A stretch of 64,000 bases of DNA from Patulibacter brassicae (GCF_033949425.1 NZ_JAXAVX010000005.1:217824-281823), one strand, 5' to 3'. Numbered from the stretch's first letter, positions 8,070-16,633 are shown. Numbers and translations are program-made. The notes: generated by a model from the sequence alone, not told the origin.

Positions 8070-8544
8070 AGCCCGCGAGCACGGCGCGCACGACGCGTCG
8101 GCGCGCCGTCTCCAGCAGCGCCCACTGCTCGTCGGCACGGGCGATCAGGCGCTCGAGATCGATGTCGCGCAGGCGCTCGTCCTCGAGCTCGCGCAGGGCG
8201 ACCCAGAGCGCCCGCTTGCCGCGCACGGCGATCGTCAGCCCCTCGAGCTCGATCACCGTCGAGAGCGGCGAGCGACGCAGCACCGCGCCGTTGGGCTTCA
8301 GCCGCCCGACGAGCTCGCCGACCCGCCCCGCGACGACCTTCACCGGGTTCGGCCGGACCTCGAGCGCGCGCATCGCGTCGCGCAGCGCGCGGTGGTCCTC
8401 GCCGATCTGACGGGCGGCCTCGACGAGCGTCGCGTGCAGCTCCTGGTCGCGGCCGTCCTGGGCGTCGCGCGCCCGCTCGGCGAGCGCGAGGCCGCCGGTC
8501 GCAGCCGTGAGGTGGTCGTTGAGGTAGGTCTCGAGGTGGCTCAT
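8068..8544 (-). CDS. Conserved-looking helical protein of unknown function
   Basis: A 158-residue, almost wholly helical and charged protein beginning MSHLETYLNDHLTAATGGLAL. Two long N-terminal helices (about 5-60) and a C-terminal helical pair (about 110-155) recall small four-helix proteins, but no ferritin-type metal ligands stand out. There is no signal peptide or membrane segment. A weak SigB-like element lies upstream on the same strand (GTTT at 8599-8602, GGGCAG at 8577-8582, 16 bases apart). I do not recognise a family. Confidence 0.6.
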   Translation of the reverse strand: MSHLETYLNDHLTAATGGLALAERARDAQDGRDQELHATLVEAARQIGEDHRALRDAMRALEVRPNPVKVVAGRVGELVGRLKPNGAVLRRSPLSTVIELEGLTIAVRGKRALWVALRELEDERLRDIDLERLIARADEQWALLETARRRVVRAVLAG

Positions 8545-8602
8545 CGTCCTGGGGGTCGGGGACCGTCGCCGACGGGCTGCCCCAGCGCCGACGCTCGCAA
8601 AC

Positions 8603-8902
8603 TCAGCCGGCGCGGAGCCGGACGACCCCGGGCGCGATCTCGGCGACGCGGTCCCACGGGACGAGGTCCCCCTCGTGCAGCGGCTCGGGACGACGCGCGG
8701 CGCGCGTGCCGAGCCGCGCGCGGATCCCGGCGGTGCCGAGCACGAGCCCCTCGACGAGGAACCGGTCGTCCTCGCGCCGGGCCCGGACGTCGCGGACCCG
8801 GCCGACGACCCGCCCGTCGGCCCCGACCACCCGGGCCCCGAGCAGGTCGGACAGCCGCAGGCGCGGGGCGACGCCCTTCGCGTCCTCGAGCGGCTCGGTC
8901 AT
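8603..8902 (-). CDS. PRC-barrel domain protein 1
   Basis: 99 residues with one PRC-barrel: LRLSDLLGARVVGADGRVVG and VRDVRARREDDRFLVEGLVL are the first strands, ending VPWDRVAEIAPGVVRLR. PRC-barrels serve in RNA processing proteins and photosynthetic reaction centres; stand-alone copies are common in actinobacteria with no assigned job. The ATG overlaps the stop of the preceding PRC-like gene by ATGA, so the two are co-translated downstream of the NRAMP-type gene. Confidence 0.75.
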   Translation of the reverse strand: MTEPLEDAKGVAPRLRLSDLLGARVVGADGRVVGRVRDVRARREDDRFLVEGLVLGTAGIRARLGTRAARRPEPLHEGDLVPWDRVAEIAPGVVRLRAG

Positions 8903-9285
8903 GCGCCCGGCACCCGCCCCACGAGCGTCGAGAGCTCGAGGTCGTCGCCGGCCAGGCCGAGGTCCGCCGCGTCGCGCCGCAGCGCGATCCGCGTCGTGAC
9001 GTCGTCGACCGCCGACCACGGCACGCGGCGCGCCGTCCTGCCCCACACCGGCGCGCCGGCGCGCCGGCGCCACCAGCGCCCGAGCCGCCCGGGCCCGCGT
9101 CCCGCCCGGATGCCGGAGCCGACGAGGATCGCGGTGACCTCCAGCCGCCCGCCCGGCGCGCCGGTGAGCTCGAGGTCGTCGACCTTGCCGCAGCGCCGAC
9201 CGCCGGCGTCCACGAGCTGGTCGTCCAGCAGGCGGTAGGCGAGGTCGATCCGGGACTCGGCGAGTCCGTGGCCGTGGTGCTCCAT
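8899..9285 (-). CDS. PRC-barrel-like protein 2
   Basis: 128 residues. After a short start (MEHHGHGLAESRIDLAYRLL) it shows DQLVDAGGRRCGKVDDLEL, then GAPVWGRTARRVPWSAVDDV, the same strand order as the neighbouring PRC-barrel protein with a longer N-terminus. It begins two bases after the NRAMP-type gene stop and overlaps the next gene by four bases, so lipoprotein, carrier and both barrels form one operon (10915 to 8603). Confidence 0.7.
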   Translation of the reverse strand: MEHHGHGLAESRIDLAYRLLDDQLVDAGGRRCGKVDDLELTGAPGGRLEVTAILVGSGIRAGRGPGRLGRWWRRRAGAPVWGRTARRVPWSAVDDVTTRIALRRDAADLGLAGDDLELSTLVGRVPGA

Positions 9286-9287
9286 CG

Positions 9288-10508
9288 TCAGCCTCCTCCG
9301 GCGTTCGTCGCCAGCAGCAGGGGGATCGCGGCGACCGCGAGGCCGCAGATGAGCACGAGGTAGACCCAGCCGAGCGTCGTCGCGATCCGCCCGTTGGCGT
9401 GCTCGCCCATGTAGGTCCGGTCGCGGGCGATGAGCAGCACCGGCAGGTACGTCAGCGGCAGCGCGACGACCGAGAAGATCACGGAGTACTCCGTGATGTC
9501 GACCGGGTCGACGCCGGTGCACACGAGCGCGAACCCCGCGGCGAGGAAGCCGATCCAGGTGAGCGTGAACCGGGGCGCGTCGCGGGCCCGGCGGTAGCGC
9601 CCCCACTCCCAGCCGTGGAACTGCGCGAGGTTGTAGGCGCCGGCGAGGCTCGCGTCGACGGCCGCCCCGCCGATCGCGGCGAGCATCCCCAGCAGCGCGA
9701 CGAGCAGCCCGACCTCGCCGAACGGGATCTGCGCGGCGAGCGCGACGGTGCCCAGCGACGTCGGGTCCACGCCGGTCGGCAGGAAGAGCTGCGCGGCGAC
9801 GACCATGAGGGACATCGACAGGATCGCCCCGATCCCGTAGCCGACGACGACGTTCAGGCGGTTGACGCGCAGGTCGCGCGGTCCCCACCGCTCCTCGACC
9901 GCGCCCGACGAGTAGAAGTAGACCTCGTAGGGCATGAGCGCCGCGGCGATGACGCCGACGACGAAGTACCAGTAGAGCGTGGAGCCCTTCGCCTCGGGCA
10001 CGAGCCCGCCGGCGGTCGCCGACCAGTCCGGGCCGTGGTGCAGCGCCGCGGCGAGGAAGACGAGCAGCAGCAGACCGGTATAGCCGAAGACGCGCTCCAG
10101 GCCTCCGAACGGCAGGACCCAGATGATGAGCCCGAGGCCGACGGTGGCGAGCAGCGCGAAGAGCGAGAACGGCGCGTCGAAGAGCAGCTGGAGGATGATC
10201 GCCACGCCGCCGATCTCCGCGGCGATCGTCAGGAGGTTCACCGCCTGGGACGCGAGCAGCGTCACGAGGCCGGCGGTGTAGCCGAGCCGCTCGCGGATGA
10301 CGTCGAAGACCGGGCGCTTCGTCACCGCGGCGACGCGCCCCGACATCTCGGCGTAGACCCCGATCCCGACGACGCCGACGACGACGGCCCACAGCAGGTC
10401 GTACCCGAACGTCGCGCCCGCCTGGATGTTGAAGACGAGGTCCCCGATGTCGAGGAACCCGCCGATCGCGGCGATGATGCCCAGCGCGATCTGCAGCAGC
10501 GTCCTCAT
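9288..10508 (-). CDS. NRAMP-superfamily carrier with altered metal site
   Basis: A 406-residue membrane protein with about 11 hydrophobic helices, the size and topology of the NRAMP (SLC11, MntH) family. The usual helix-1 metal motif DPGN reads D20-I-G-D23, and the helix-6 motif MPH reads M192-P-Y194-E, so two hallmark positions are changed. It is therefore a divergent branch whose substrate may not be Mn2+ or Fe2+. Its ATG overlaps the stop of the upstream lipoprotein gene (ATGA), and PRC-barrel genes follow directly. Confidence 0.75.
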   Translation of the reverse strand: MRTLLQIALGIIAAIGGFLDIGDLVFNIQAGATFGYDLLWAVVVGVVGIGVYAEMSGRVAAVTKRPVFDVIRERLGYTAGLVTLLASQAVNLLTIAAEIGGVAIILQLLFDAPFSLFALLATVGLGLIIWVLPFGGLERVFGYTGLLLLVFLAAALHHGPDWSATAGGLVPEAKGSTLYWYFVVGVIAAALMPYEVYFYSSGAVEERWGPRDLRVNRLNVVVGYGIGAILSMSLMVVAAQLFLPTGVDPTSLGTVALAAQIPFGEVGLLVALLGMLAAIGGAAVDASLAGAYNLAQFHGWEWGRYRRARDAPRFTLTWIGFLAAGFALVCTGVDPVDITEYSVIFSVVALPLTYLPVLLIARDRTYMGEHANGRIATTLGWVYLVLICGLAVAAIPLLLATNAGGG

Positions 10509-10915
10509 CGGCGCGCGATCACCTCCGCGGCCTGGTCGGCGGCCTCCTGCAACCGGTCCCGGACGACGCGGGCGCCGGCGCGGGCGCCGGGCCGCGTCTG
10601 CAGCGCCGAGAGCGCGCCGGCGACCCGCCCCGCGATCGCGACGGTGCGGTCGCGCGCGGTCTCCAGGCCGGGCTCCGGCGTCGCGTCGGCGACCTTCTCG
10701 GCCTCGTGCTGGGCGCGCTCGGCGAGGTCGCGGGCGTGGACCCGCACGAAGAGCGACCGCGTCCGATCGCGGACGACGCCGTCGGCGAGGATCCGGCCCT
10801 CGACGGCGAGCGCCTGCACCGCGCCCGCCCGTCGCTCGAGCTCGTCGCGACTCGTGTCGCCGCACCCCGCGAGGAGCAGGACGCAGGAGGCTGCCAGCAC
10901 GCACGGGCGCCGCAC
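10505..10915 (-). CDS. Small predicted lipoprotein
   Basis: 136 residues with a signal peptide ending in the lipobox LLLAGC (Cys at about 18), so it is probably lipid-anchored outside the membrane. The mature part is helical and charged with no known domain. GTG start; GGGTAGCCC ends seven bases before it, a leaderless arrangement. It overlaps the NRAMP-type gene by four bases, which suggests a partner of that carrier, although nothing in the sequence shows metal binding. Confidence 0.65.
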   Translation of the reverse strand: MRRPCVLAASCVLLLAGCGDTSRDELERRAGAVQALAVEGRILADGVVRDRTRSLFVRVHARDLAERAQHEAEKVADATPEPGLETARDRTVAIAGRVAGALSALQTRPGARAGARVVRDRLQEAADQAAEVIARR

Positions 10916-10952
10916 GGCCCGAGGGCTACCCGCCCGCGGCGCGCGGCATGCG

Positions 10953-10995
10953 CGGTCCGTCTCGTCCCCGGCGCGACCGAGGACGAGACGGACCG
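10953..10995 (-). terminator. Strong hairpin after the sigma factor gene
   Basis: Perfect 15-base arms (10953-10967 and 10981-10995; core GGTCCGTCTCGTCC and its complement) enclose a 13-base loop, starting eight bases past the sigma gene stop. No T-tract follows on the minus strand. It separates the sigma gene from the lipoprotein/NRAMP operon. Confidence 0.7.
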
Positions 10996-11002
10996 GCCGG
11001 CG

Positions 11003-11740
11003 TCAGGCGGCGACCCCGACGCGCTCGCCCATCGCGTCCAGCGACTGCCGGATGAGCCGCGAGACCTGCATCTGGGAGACTCCCACGCGCTCGGCGATCT
11101 CGCGCTGGTACATGTCGCGGTGGTAGCGCATGAAGAGGATGCGGCGCTCGCGGTCGTCGAGCCCGGCGAGCGCGTCGCGGACGGCGATCACGGCCTCGGC
11201 CTGCTCGTAGCCCTCGTCCTCGGCGCCGAAGCGCTCCCGCATCGTCGGGCGCCCGTCGTCGGCGGTGCCCTCGAGGGAGTGGGAGCGGAAGGCCGCGCCG
11301 GCGCGGGTGGCGTCCTCGGCGTCCGCGACGGAGACCTCGAGGATCTCGGCGATCCGCGCGGTCGAGGGGAGCTCGCCGTGCTCGCGCTCGTACCGGTCGC
11401 GGGTCCGCCGCACCCGGGCGTCGAGCTCCTTCATCGCGCGGGGGACGTGCACGGCCCAGCAGCCGTCGCGGAAGTGGCGCTTGATCTCGCCGGTGATCGT
11501 CGGGACGGCGTAGCTGGAGAACTGCAGGCCGCAGTCGAGGTCGAAGCGGTCGATCGCCTTGACGAGGCCGACGCAGCCGACCTGGACGAGGTCCTCGAGG
11601 GTCTCGCCCCGCCGCTCGTAGCGCCGGGCGCAGGAGCGGACCAGGGGCATCGCTCGGCGGACGAGCTTCTCGCGAGCGACCTCGTCGTGGTGCTCGCGGT
11701 AGCGGCGCAGGAGCGCCATGTCGTGCTGATGGGTGGACAC
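11003..11740 (-). CDS. SigB/SigF-family RNA polymerase sigma factor
   Basis: A 245-residue sigma-70-type factor lacking region 1. Region 2 contains DLVQVGCVGLVKAIDRFD and SYAVPTITGEIKRHFRD, region 3 follows, and region 4 ends in the HTH YQREIAERVGVSQMQVSRLI. This layout is that of the SigB/SigF/SigG stress and sporulation group. I set the start at the GTG at 11740 because AGGAGG sits five bases upstream on that strand; a longer frame is poorly conserved in character. No anti-sigma or anti-anti-sigma gene adjoins it. It is the likely reader of the GTTT/GGGTA promoters in this window. Confidence 0.88.
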   Translation of the reverse strand: MSTHQHDMALLRRYREHHDEVAREKLVRRAMPLVRSCARRYERRGETLEDLVQVGCVGLVKAIDRFDLDCGLQFSSYAVPTITGEIKRHFRDGCWAVHVPRAMKELDARVRRTRDRYEREHGELPSTARIAEILEVSVADAEDATRAGAAFRSHSLEGTADDGRPTMRERFGAEDEGYEQAEAVIAVRDALAGLDDRERRILFMRYHRDMYQREIAERVGVSQMQVSRLIRQSLDAMGERVGVAA

Positions 11741-11939
11741 TGGGTCCTCCTGTTCGGGGGGAAGCGAACGGGGGAAGCCCGACGGGGATGCGACGCGGCG
11801 CACCGCCCAGGAAGGGGAAACCACCTCTTGCGTGATGCCGTCGCCCTACGCGAGTGCGTCCGTCGCGCGGCGTCCGCTCCCGATCCGCAGACGAATCGCG
11901 AGCCGTGGGCCGCCCGTCAGGGCCGTCGGCACTGCACCG

Positions 11940-11968
11940 AACCTAGCGCGCCCGGACCGGCGACGCAA
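11940..11968 (-). promoter_or_regulatory. Housekeeping-type promoter of the sigma factor gene
   Basis: On the minus strand TTGCGT (11963-11968) and TAGGTT (11940-11945) are separated by 17 bases, a good -35/-10 pair, leaving a leader of roughly 190 bases before the sigma gene. The divergent gap 11741-12041 also holds, on the other side, a hairpin with 10-base arms (11997-12006 and 12012-12021) just before the epimerase gene; I see no further gene in it. Confidence 0.55.
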
Positions 11969-12041
11969 CCGCGGATCCGGCCCCCGGAAGAGCTTCGCGG
12001 GCGCGCGTTTGGCGCGCCCGCGCGAGGGGAAGCACCGCCCC

Positions 12042-13097
12042 ATGCGGATCGTGGTCACCGGAGCGACCGGCAACGTCGGATCGGCCCTCGTGCGCGCCCT
12101 CGAGCGCGACCCCGACGTGGACGAGGTGGTCGGGATCGCGCGGCGCCTGCCCGCCGGCGGCGAGGGCGGCAAGACGGCCTGGGTCGCCGGCGACGTGCGG
12201 GAGACCGACCTGCGGCCGCTGTTCACCGGCGCGGACGCCGTCATCCACCTCGCATGGGCGATCCAGCCCTCGCGGGACCGCGACACGACGGCCGGCATCG
12301 ACCTCCTCGGCACCGAGCGCGTCCTCGACGCCGTCGCGCACGCCGGGGTACGGACCCTCGTGCACGCTTCCTCCGTCGCGGTCTACGCGCCGGCGCGACG
12401 CTCGCGCGACCGCGTCACCGAGGGCTGGCCGCGGCGCGCCGTCGCGTCGTCGTTCTACTCGCGCGACAAGGTCCGCGCCGAGGAGCTGGTCGACGCGTTC
12501 GCCCGCGAGCACCCGGACGTGCGGACCGTCCGGCTGCGGCCCGCCCCGATCGTGCAGCGCGCCGCCGCCGAGGAGCTGCGACGGTACTTCTTCGGTCCCC
12601 TGCTGCCGAGCCCGCTGATCGCGCCCGGGCGCACCCCGATCGCTCCGATCCCACTCGGCCTCTGGTTCCAGGTCGTGCACGCCGACGACGTCGCCGACGC
12701 GTACCGCCGCGTGACGCTGGACGAGTCCGCCAGCGGCGCCTACAACGTCGCGGCCGACCCGCCGATCGGCGCCCGCCGACTCGCCGGGATCCTCGGCGGC
12801 GTCCCGCTCCCGATCCCCGGCCGGCGCGTGCTGCGGACGATCGCCGGCCTCACCTGGCGCGCGCGCCTGCAGCCGACGCCGCCCGGCTGGGCCGACCTGG
12901 CCTACGCCGCGCCGCTGCTGGACACGAACCGCCTGCGCGCGCTCGGCTGGGCGCCCCAGCACGACGGGCCCACCGCCCTCGCCGAGGTGCTGGCGGGGAT
13001 CAACGCCGGGGCCACCGGCGAGACGCCGCCCCTGGCGGCCGCGGGCGGCCGCTGGCAGGAGCTGCGCACCGGCATCGGCGCGCGCAGCGGCGTCTGA
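12042..13097 (+). CDS. NAD(P)-dependent epimerase/dehydratase family protein
   Basis: 351 residues with an N-terminal Rossmann fold (VVTGATGNVGSALVRAL, G-x-x-G-x-x-G) and the extended-SDR strand DAVIHLAWAI. The active-site region reads ASSVAVY with FYSRDKVRAEE, so the usual YxxxK appears as Y-S-R-D-K, consistent with an atypical extended SDR. Substrate unknown; related proteins act on nucleotide sugars or are atypical NmrA-like sensors. ATG follows GAGGGGAAGC. Confidence 0.75.
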   Translation: MRIVVTGATGNVGSALVRALERDPDVDEVVGIARRLPAGGEGGKTAWVAGDVRETDLRPLFTGADAVIHLAWAIQPSRDRDTTAGIDLLGTERVLDAVAHAGVRTLVHASSVAVYAPARRSRDRVTEGWPRRAVASSFYSRDKVRAEELVDAFAREHPDVRTVRLRPAPIVQRAAAEELRRYFFGPLLPSPLIAPGRTPIAPIPLGLWFQVVHADDVADAYRRVTLDESASGAYNVAADPPIGARRLAGILGGVPLPIPGRRVLRTIAGLTWRARLQPTPPGWADLAYAAPLLDTNRLRALGWAPQHDGPTALAEVLAGINAGATGETPPLAAAGGRWQELRTGIGARSGV

Positions 13098-13163
13098 TCG
13101 GCGGGGCGCCCGCCACCGGCGTTCCGGCCGGGACGCCGTGCTCGAGGGGCCGCCGGCGGCCGC

Positions 13164-13604
13164 TCAGCGGCGGCGCAGCCACGCGAACCCCGCCTGCGCG
13201 ACGTCGTTGATCGCCTCGATCGTGCCGGTCGCCGCGGCGAGGCGACCGGCGCGCGGCACGGTCACGCGCAGCCCGACGAGCCCGAGCCCGACCCAGGCGC
13301 CGGTGCAGCGGGTGCAGAGCAGGAGCTCGCCGACCGCGTAGCGCAGGCCGGTCCCGCGCGGTCGCCGCGCACCCCCGGCCGGCTCCTCGACGAAGGGCCG
13401 CCGCAGCCACTCCTCGACCTTCTGCTCCGTCACGACGCGCGTGTAGGCGGAGGTCGCGATCCCCAGCGGCAGCAGCTCGGACCGGGCCGGGAGCTCGCCC
13501 GTGCGGCGCGACGCGAGCACGATCGAGCCGAACGCCGCCGCGTAGGCGGCGGAGATCAGCGCGTAGCTCGACGGGCGGGTGGGGGTCTCCGCCGTGGGCC
13601 TCAG
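13164..13604 (-). CDS. DUF1360-family membrane protein with probable CTG start
   Basis: The C-terminal part carries the DUF1360 signature LLLCTRCTGAWVGL. The only in-frame GTG (13520) would cut off the hydrophobic helix YALISAAYAAAFGSIVLAS, which family members keep. Upstream in frame there is no ATG, GTG or TTG before a stop, but a CTG at 13604 sits eight bases after a perfect GGAGG (13613-13617 on the plus strand, as CCTCC). I therefore propose a CTG start and 146 residues. Role unknown; probably an integral membrane protein. Confidence 0.65.
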   Translation of the reverse strand: MRPTAETPTRPSSYALISAAYAAAFGSIVLASRRTGELPARSELLPLGIATSAYTRVVTEQKVEEWLRRPFVEEPAGGARRPRGTGLRYAVGELLLCTRCTGAWVGLGLVGLRVTVPRAGRLAAATGTIEAINDVAQAGFAWLRRR

Positions 13605-13628
13605 CGCTCGGTCCTCCGGGGCACGTGG

Positions 13629-13850
13629 CTACCGATCCTCGCGGCCGCTCGGCGCGCGGAAGCGCGTCGTGGCGTGGGTCCCGTCGCAGAACGGGCGGAT
13701 CCGCGACCGTCCGCAACGGCAGAGCGCGACGGGCGACCGGCCCGGGTCGATCTCCTCGCCCTCCTGGTCGAGCAGGACGATCGGGCCGCGGACGATGAGC
13801 GGTCCATCCCGGTAGGGCGTGATCGTCACGGTGGGGCGCTCGTCGCCCAT
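13629..13850 (-). CDS. CDGSH-type iron-sulphur protein
   Basis: A 73-residue protein whose C-terminal half has the CDGSH [2Fe-2S] ligand set: Cys44-x-Cys46, Cys55-Asp-Gly-x-His59 in CRCGRSRIRPFCDGTH. The N-terminal strand region TVTITPYRDGPLIVRGP is typical of bacterial stand-alone members, which are small cytosolic electron-transfer or redox-sensing proteins. It begins four bases after the stop of the methylase gene, so the two probably share a transcript. Confidence 0.88.
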   Translation of the reverse strand: MGDERPTVTITPYRDGPLIVRGPIVLLDQEGEEIDPGRSPVALCRCGRSRIRPFCDGTHATTRFRAPSGREDR

Positions 13851-13854
13851 GCGA

Positions 13855-14598
13855 TCACTCCCCCGCCCGGCGGCCGCGCACGACGACGAGCTCCTCGTCG
13901 GTGGCGCCCGGCCGCAGCCGCCCGGCGCGCCGCAGCGCCTCGGCACGCCGCTGCATGACCGGACCGAAGGGGATCCGCTGGCGGGCGGCGACCTCGACCT
14001 CGAGGCCCTGGTCCCGCAGCCGGCGCAGCGTGAGGTCGACGTCGGCGACCTCGCTGTGCACGAGCAGCAGCGAGCCGCCCGGTCGCAGCCGGGCCGGCGC
14101 CGCCGCGCAGATCGCGTCGAGGATCGCGCGCCCGCTGCGACCGGCGTCCCAGGCCCGACGGGCACCGGCACGCGGGAGGTCGTCCTCGCGCGCCGGGACG
14201 TACGGCGGGTTGCTCACGACGAGGTCCCAGGTGCCGTCGGGCGCCGCGTCGAGGAGGTCGCCCCGGCGCACCTCGCCGCGACAGCCGAACCGGCGCAGCG
14301 TCATCCGGGCGGTCAGCACGGCGCGGCGCGACACGTCGACCGCGGCGACCTGCGCGCCGTGGCGCGCGGCGGTCGCGGCCAGCAGCCCGCTGCCGGTGCA
14401 GAGGTCGAGCACGCGCGCGCCGTCCAGCGGCTCGGACGCGAGGACCGACGCCAGCAGCAGCGAGTCCTCCTGGGGCGCGTAGACGCCGGGCAGGGTCCGG
14501 ATGCGCGGCGCCGCGGGGCGGGGGCGCGCGGCCGGCGCGGTCGGTCCGGGCACCGGGGCGGCGCGGGGGGCGGGGGCGATGAGGGAGTCGTCGAACAC
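13855..14598 (-). CDS. HemK-related class I methyltransferase
   Basis: A Rossmann-type methyltransferase with VLDLCTGSGLLA as SAM motif I, AAVDVSRRAV as motif II and the N-P-P-Y catalytic motif in DLVVSNPPYVP. NPPY enzymes methylate side-chain amides or exocyclic amines; relatives of this size (247 residues) methylate release factors or proteins. PQEDSLLL before motif I fits the HemK2/Mtq2-like group. I chose the GTG at 14598; the frame is open further up, so the start is uncertain. A GGGTAG element (14648-14653) lies upstream on the same strand. Confidence 0.75.
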   Translation of the reverse strand: MFDDSLIAPAPRAAPVPGPTAPAARPRPAAPRIRTLPGVYAPQEDSLLLASVLASEPLDGARVLDLCTGSGLLAATAARHGAQVAAVDVSRRAVLTARMTLRRFGCRGEVRRGDLLDAAPDGTWDLVVSNPPYVPAREDDLPRAGARRAWDAGRSGRAILDAICAAAPARLRPGGSLLLVHSEVADVDLTLRRLRDQGLEVEVAARQRIPFGPVMQRRAEALRRAGRLRPGATDEELVVVRGRRAGE

Positions 14599-14701
14599 GG
14601 GGAGGGCGGACCGGGTCTGGATCGAGGGACCGGTCTGGTGCCGTGGTCTACCCAGGCACGCGCTCCGGATATCGCGGATGCGACCCGGGTATCCCGGGGA
14701 C

Positions 14702-15718
14702 ATGACCCCTCCCGGCCTGCCCAGCCCGCGTGGCCCGCTGTCCGCCCGCGTCCTCGAGCTCCTGTCCCGGGCGCCGGGGAGCGCCGCGGCGGACGCGGTC
14801 CTGCCCGCCGTGCCGGAGGACGCCGTCGGCGATGAGGACCTGCAGCTGGCGCTCTACCTCGCCTACGAGCTGCACTACCGCGGGCTGCCCGGCGTCGCCG
14901 ACGCCTGGGAGTGGGACCCGGCGCTGCTGACGCTGCGCGGCGCGATGGAGGCGGCGTTCGAGGCCGGGCTGCGCGAGCTCGTCCCCTACCCCGACGCCGT
15001 CGCGCCGACGGAGATGGACGTCGCGCTGCGGGAGATCATGGACGCCGACGACGGCCCGTCGCTCTCGCGGTTCGTCGAGCGCGAGGCCGACGCCGAGCAG
15101 GTCCGCGAGCTCGTCGTGCACCGCTCGGCGTACCAGCTGAAGGAGGCCGACCCGCACTCCTTCGCGCTCCCGCGGCTCCACGGACGGCCGAAGGCGGCGA
15201 TGGTCGAGATCCAGGTCGACGAGTACGGCGGCGGCAAGCCCGACCGGATCCACGCGCTGCTCTACGCCGCGACGATGCGGGAGCTCGGCCTCGACGACGC
15301 CTACGGGGCCTACGTCGACGTCCTGCCCGCGACGACGCTCGCGACGGTGAACCTCGCGTCCTTCTTCGGCCTGCACCGGCGCTGGCGCGGCGCGTGCGCC
15401 GGGCACCTGGCCCTGACCGAGATGACCTCGTCGGCCCCGAGCCGACGCTACGCGGCCGGCCTGCGGCGCCTGGGCTTCACGAGCGCGGCGGCCACCGAGT
15501 TCTACGACGAGCACGTCGAGGCCGACGCGGTCCACGAGAGCATCGCGGCCGTCGACCTCGCGGGGGGCCTCGCCCACCAGGACGAGGGTCTGGGCCGCGA
15601 CGCGCTCTTCGGCGCGGCCGCGCTGGCCGCGCTGGAGGCGCGCTTCGCGACCGCGATCATGGACGCCTGGGAGGCGGGCCGGACGTCGCTGCGCACCCCC
15701 GGCCTCGTCCTGGCCTGA
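14702..15718 (+). CDS. Haem-oxygenase-like diiron (iron-containing redox) protein
   Basis: A 338-residue helical protein of the iron-containing redox enzyme family (haem-oxygenase-like diiron oxidase, HDO). Candidate iron ligands lie in YELHYRG, EIQVDEYGGG, HRRWRGACAGHLALTEMTS and EFYDEHVEADAVHE, giving the Glu/Asp/His pattern of the fold. HDO proteins do diverse N-oxygenations, decarboxylations and desaturations, so the reaction is open. Two SDR genes follow at once (gap three bases, then overlap). GGGTATCCC ends six bases before the ATG. Confidence 0.75.
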   Translation: MTPPGLPSPRGPLSARVLELLSRAPGSAAADAVLPAVPEDAVGDEDLQLALYLAYELHYRGLPGVADAWEWDPALLTLRGAMEAAFEAGLRELVPYPDAVAPTEMDVALREIMDADDGPSLSRFVEREADAEQVRELVVHRSAYQLKEADPHSFALPRLHGRPKAAMVEIQVDEYGGGKPDRIHALLYAATMRELGLDDAYGAYVDVLPATTLATVNLASFFGLHRRWRGACAGHLALTEMTSSAPSRRYAAGLRRLGFTSAAATEFYDEHVEADAVHESIAAVDLAGGLAHQDEGLGRDALFGAAALAALEARFATAIMDAWEAGRTSLRTPGLVLA

Positions 15719-15721
15719 GCG

Positions 15722-16633
15722 ATGCGACCGCTCTCCCTCGCCGGCCGCGGCGTCCTCGTCACCGGGGCCGCCGGCGGCATCGGCACCGCCGTCGCCCACC
15801 GGCTCGTGGCCCTCGGAGCCACGCCGGTGCTGCTCGACGTGCCCGGTCCCCGACTCGACGCGCTCGAGCAGGCGCTCGGGGACCGGGCCGTCGTGGCGCC
15901 CGCCGACGTCCGCGACCGCGGCGAGGTCGTCGCCGTCGTCGACGACGCCGCCGCGCGGACCGGCGGGCTCGCGGCCGCCGTCATCGGTGCCGGCCTCGTC
16001 CGTCCCGACACGCTCGTCGGCCAGCACGAGGACGACGCCCGCCGCGTCATCGACGTGAACGTCTACGGCACCCTCTGGTCGTTCCAGGCGGCGATGCCGC
16101 ACGTCGACGCGGCCGAGGGCCACGCGCTGGCGCTCTCCTCGATCGCCGGCATCGCGCCGATCCCGCTCTCGGGCGTCTACCCCGCGTCGAAGGCGGCGGT
16201 CGACAGCATCGTCGCGACGGTGCGGACCGAGGCGATGAACCGCCGCACGAGCGCCGGCGTCGTCTACCTCGGCGCGGTCGACACCCAGATGAACCGCGAC
16301 GTCCAGCGCGATCCGCGCACCGCGCGCGCGACGCAGCGGTCGATCTCGTTCCTCACGCGGCCGTCGCGCGCGGAGGACGTCGCCGTGGCGATCGTCGACG
16401 GCCTGCGGGACCGCCGAGGGCACGTCGTGGTGCCACGCTGGATGACGCCGGCGGTCTGGCCCCACGCGCTCGTGCGCGCCGTGGCCGAGCGCGTCATGGC
16501 CCGGACCGCGCTGCGCGACGAGCTGCCGGGCGGCGCGCAGGCGACGGACCGGACGCTGCAGCGCTCGACCGATCCCGGCGAGACCCAGGATCCCCGCCAC
16601 GACGCCGACGCCGGACAGGAGGTCTCCTCGTGA
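15722..16633 (+). CDS. Short-chain dehydrogenase/reductase 1
   Basis: 303 residues with the classical SDR cofactor motif TGAAGGIG, the NVYG strand motif, an active-site Ser in LALSSIAGI and the YPASK catalytic Tyr-Lys. The tail after about 270 is a polar extension. It lies in one operon with the diiron protein before it and a similar SDR after it. Shared segments with the next gene (SGVYPA-KAAV, TSAGV-YLG) show they are duplicates. Substrate unknown. Confidence 0.85.
   Translation: MRPLSLAGRGVLVTGAAGGIGTAVAHRLVALGATPVLLDVPGPRLDALEQALGDRAVVAPADVRDRGEVVAVVDDAAARTGGLAAAVIGAGLVRPDTLVGQHEDDARRVIDVNVYGTLWSFQAAMPHVDAAEGHALALSSIAGIAPIPLSGVYPASKAAVDSIVATVRTEAMNRRTSAGVVYLGAVDTQMNRDVQRDPRTARATQRSISFLTRPSRAEDVAVAIVDGLRDRRGHVVVPRWMTPAVWPHALVRAVAERVMARTALRDELPGGAQATDRTLQRSTDPGETQDPRHDADAGQEVSS

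Noticed and set aside
8899..10392. Long minus frame joining the PRC-barrel-like protein with upstream sequence
   Set aside because: The upstream part lies out of frame over the NRAMP-type gene and is not protein-like; the real start is the ATG at 9285.
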